Assembly: GCA_045643825.1 (NCBI GenBank)
Contig: JAZRFV010000034.1
Span: 1 to 6,048 of the forward strand
Direction of reading: 5' to 3'
DNA from: Scatosoma sp045643825
GTDB lineage: Bacteria > Bacillota > Clostridia > Christensenellales > Borkfalkiaceae
DNA: 6,048 nt
In this document: piece by piece, positions 4,910-6,048 of the stretch
How the letters are laid out: every line of letters starts with the position of its first letter
Position numbering within the stretch: position 1 is the stretch's first letter
Notes under the pieces: generated by a model
The model's database searches: none
Seen by the model: only the letters and a program-made list of their open reading frames with translations
Told to the model about the DNA's origin: nothing
Translations under genes and position numbers: made by a program

Positions 4910-6048
4910 ATGAAAATTCTTGTTGTAAACGCAGGAAGCTCCTCCCTTAAATACCAGCTGTTCGACATGGACACGCAGGACGTATTGGCAAAGGGGCTTT
5001 GCGAAAGAATCGGGATTGACGGTGTCATTACCCACAAGCGTCCCGGCAAAGAGGATTACAAGGCAACGCCTGCTTTCCCCGACCACAAGGCGGCAATCGA
5101 ATGCGTATTGTCCTTGTTGACGGATAAAGAGCTTGGCGTAATCGCTACCGTTGCGGAAATCGAGGCTGTTGGCCATAGATTTGCACACGGCGGTGAAAAA
5201 TTGACGAAGTCCGCTATTCTCGGCGATCAAGAGCTGGAATATTTGGAAAGCATCGTTGGTTTGAACCCCTTGCACGGCCCTCCCGCAATCAGCGGCTTGA
5301 AGGCTTGTAAGGAAGTAATGCCCTCCGTAAACCACGTAGGCGTATTTGACACCTCGTACTATTCGGATATCGAAGATTACGCATATATCTATCCTATCCC
5401 TTACGAGTTGTATGAAAAGCACAAGATTCGTCGTTACGGCTTCCACGGTACGTCGCACAGATACGTTGCGGCAAAGGCTGCGGAAATGCTCGGTAACAAG
5501 AACGCAAAGATTATCACCTGCCACCTTGGCAACGGCTCTTCCATCACCGCAACGGTAAACGGCAAGGCTGTGGATACCTCGATGGGCTTCACCCCTCAAG
5601 ACGGTGTACCTATGGGTACGCGTAGTGGTGCGATCGATCCCACGGTGGTAACCTTCATTCAAAAGGCGGAAGGCTTGACCGCAGAAGAAGCGGACAAGGT
5701 ATTGAACAAGCAATCGGGCTTGGCTGGTGTTTCGGGTTGCGGCAGCGACTGTCGTGATATCCGCGATGCAGCGGCAAACGGTAACTACCGCGCGCAGCTT
5801 GCAATGAAGATTCTTTGCCACAACATCAAGAAGATCGTTGGCTCCTACATTGCAGAGATGAACGGTGTAGACGCCTTGGTATTTACCGCAGGTATCGGTG
5901 AAAACGACCGTGATTTGCGTGAAGAAGTATGTAAAAATATGTCCGCTTTGGGGATTGAAATCAACGAAGCGTACAACCAAAGCTGCCCCAGAGGGGAAGT
6001 TGCGGATATTACCGCAGCGGGTGCAAAGGTGAAGACCTACGTTATTCC
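4910..6048 (+). CDS. ackA: Acetate kinase family protein (3' end missing)
   Basis: ASKHA-fold kinase interconverting acetate plus ATP with acetyl phosphate plus ADP, usually the ATP-yielding last step of fermentation. The window holds 379 full codons, ending in KVKTYVIP; the family is about 400 residues, so roughly 20 are missing. Conserved parts: VVNAGSSSLKY (5-15; Asn7, Ser10, Ser12), GHR.AHGGE (88-96, Arg90), FDT (146-148, Asp147), YGFHGTSH (176-183, His179), HLGNGSSITA (205-214), VDTSMGFTP (221-229), GVPMGTRSG (232-240, Arg238) and FTAGIGEN (325-332, Glu331). Several usual positions differ: LHGPP (121-125) where HNP is usual, FDTSYYSDIE (146-155) where FDTAFHQTMP is usual, and SGAIDP (239-244) where SGDIDP is common. 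The catalytic residues remain, so it should be active, but acyl specificity may differ; propionate kinase is an alternative that would fit rhamnose fermentation through 1,2-propanediol. The start is set by the AAGGAG site. Confidence 0.88.
   Translation, partial: MKILVVNAGSSSLKYQLFDMDTQDVLAKGLCERIGIDGVITHKRPGKEDYKATPAFPDHKAAIECVLSLLTDKELGVIATVAEIEAVGHRFAHGGEKLTKSAILGDQELEYLESIVGLNPLHGPPAISGLKACKEVMPSVNHVGVFDTSYYSDIEDYAYIYPIPYELYEKHKIRRYGFHGTSHRYVAAKAAEMLGNKNAKIITCHLGNGSSITATVNGKAVDTSMGFTPQDGVPMGTRSGAIDPTVVTFIQKAEGLTAEEADKVLNKQSGLAGVSGCGSDCRDIRDAAANGNYRAQLAMKILCHNIKKIVGSYIAEMNGVDALVFTAGIGENDRDLREEVCKNMSALGIEINEAYNQSCPRGEVADITAAGAKVKTYVI

Noticed and set aside
4826..5980. Open frame of 384 codons on the minus strand opposite the acetate-kinase gene
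   Set aside because: It is antisense to a well-conserved kinase and has low-complexity composition typical of a shadow frame, with no family motif seen.
1..6048. CRISPR array, tRNA, rRNA, insertion sequence or prophage elements
   Set aside because: There are no regularly spaced repeats beyond the short operator array, no tRNA-like cloverleaf in the intergenic DNA, and no transposase or integrase motifs. The plus-strand genes fill nearly all of the window.

Overview
The window looks like part of an L-rhamnose utilisation locus from a low-to-mid GC Gram-positive bacterium (Bacillota, probably a gut-type Clostridia). This rests on the AAGGAG-type ribosome binding sites, AT-rich intergenic DNA with TTGACA/TATAAT-like promoters, and the protein relatives I recognise. 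The exact taxon cannot be read from the sequence.

Layout. Positions 1-43 hold the first 14 codons of a gene on the minus strand, probably a DeoR-type helix-turn-helix repressor. Positions 44-280 are a divergent control region. It contains one convincing promoter facing each way, a set of 10-bp-phased direct repeats over the start of the regulator's transcript, and an approximately 90-nt leader with a small hairpin just before the first gene. From 281 onward every gene is on the plus strand with short gaps (10, 1, 42, 3 and 28 bp), as in one operon: rhaB (L-rhamnulokinase), two tandem paralogous SGNH/GDSL esterases, rhaA (L-rhamnose isomerase), a third SGNH hydrolase of a different subfamily, and an acetate-kinase-family gene that runs off the right edge about 20 residues short of the usual length. 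I see no intrinsic terminator between the plus-strand genes.

How the genes may work together. RhaA converts L-rhamnose to L-rhamnulose and RhaB phosphorylates it. The aldolase that would split rhamnulose-1-phosphate, a mutarotase and a transporter are not in the window. The three esterases have no signal peptide, so they probably act in the cytoplasm. Two of them resemble Axe2-type acetylxylan esterases. The most interesting reading is that the operon takes up O-acetylated rhamnose-containing sugars, deacetylates them inside the cell, catabolises the rhamnose, and handles the released acetate or the fermentation acyl-phosphate with the adjacent kinase. The substrate of the esterases and the acyl specificity of the kinase are inference. 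The kinase departs from the acetate-kinase consensus at several normally well-kept positions.
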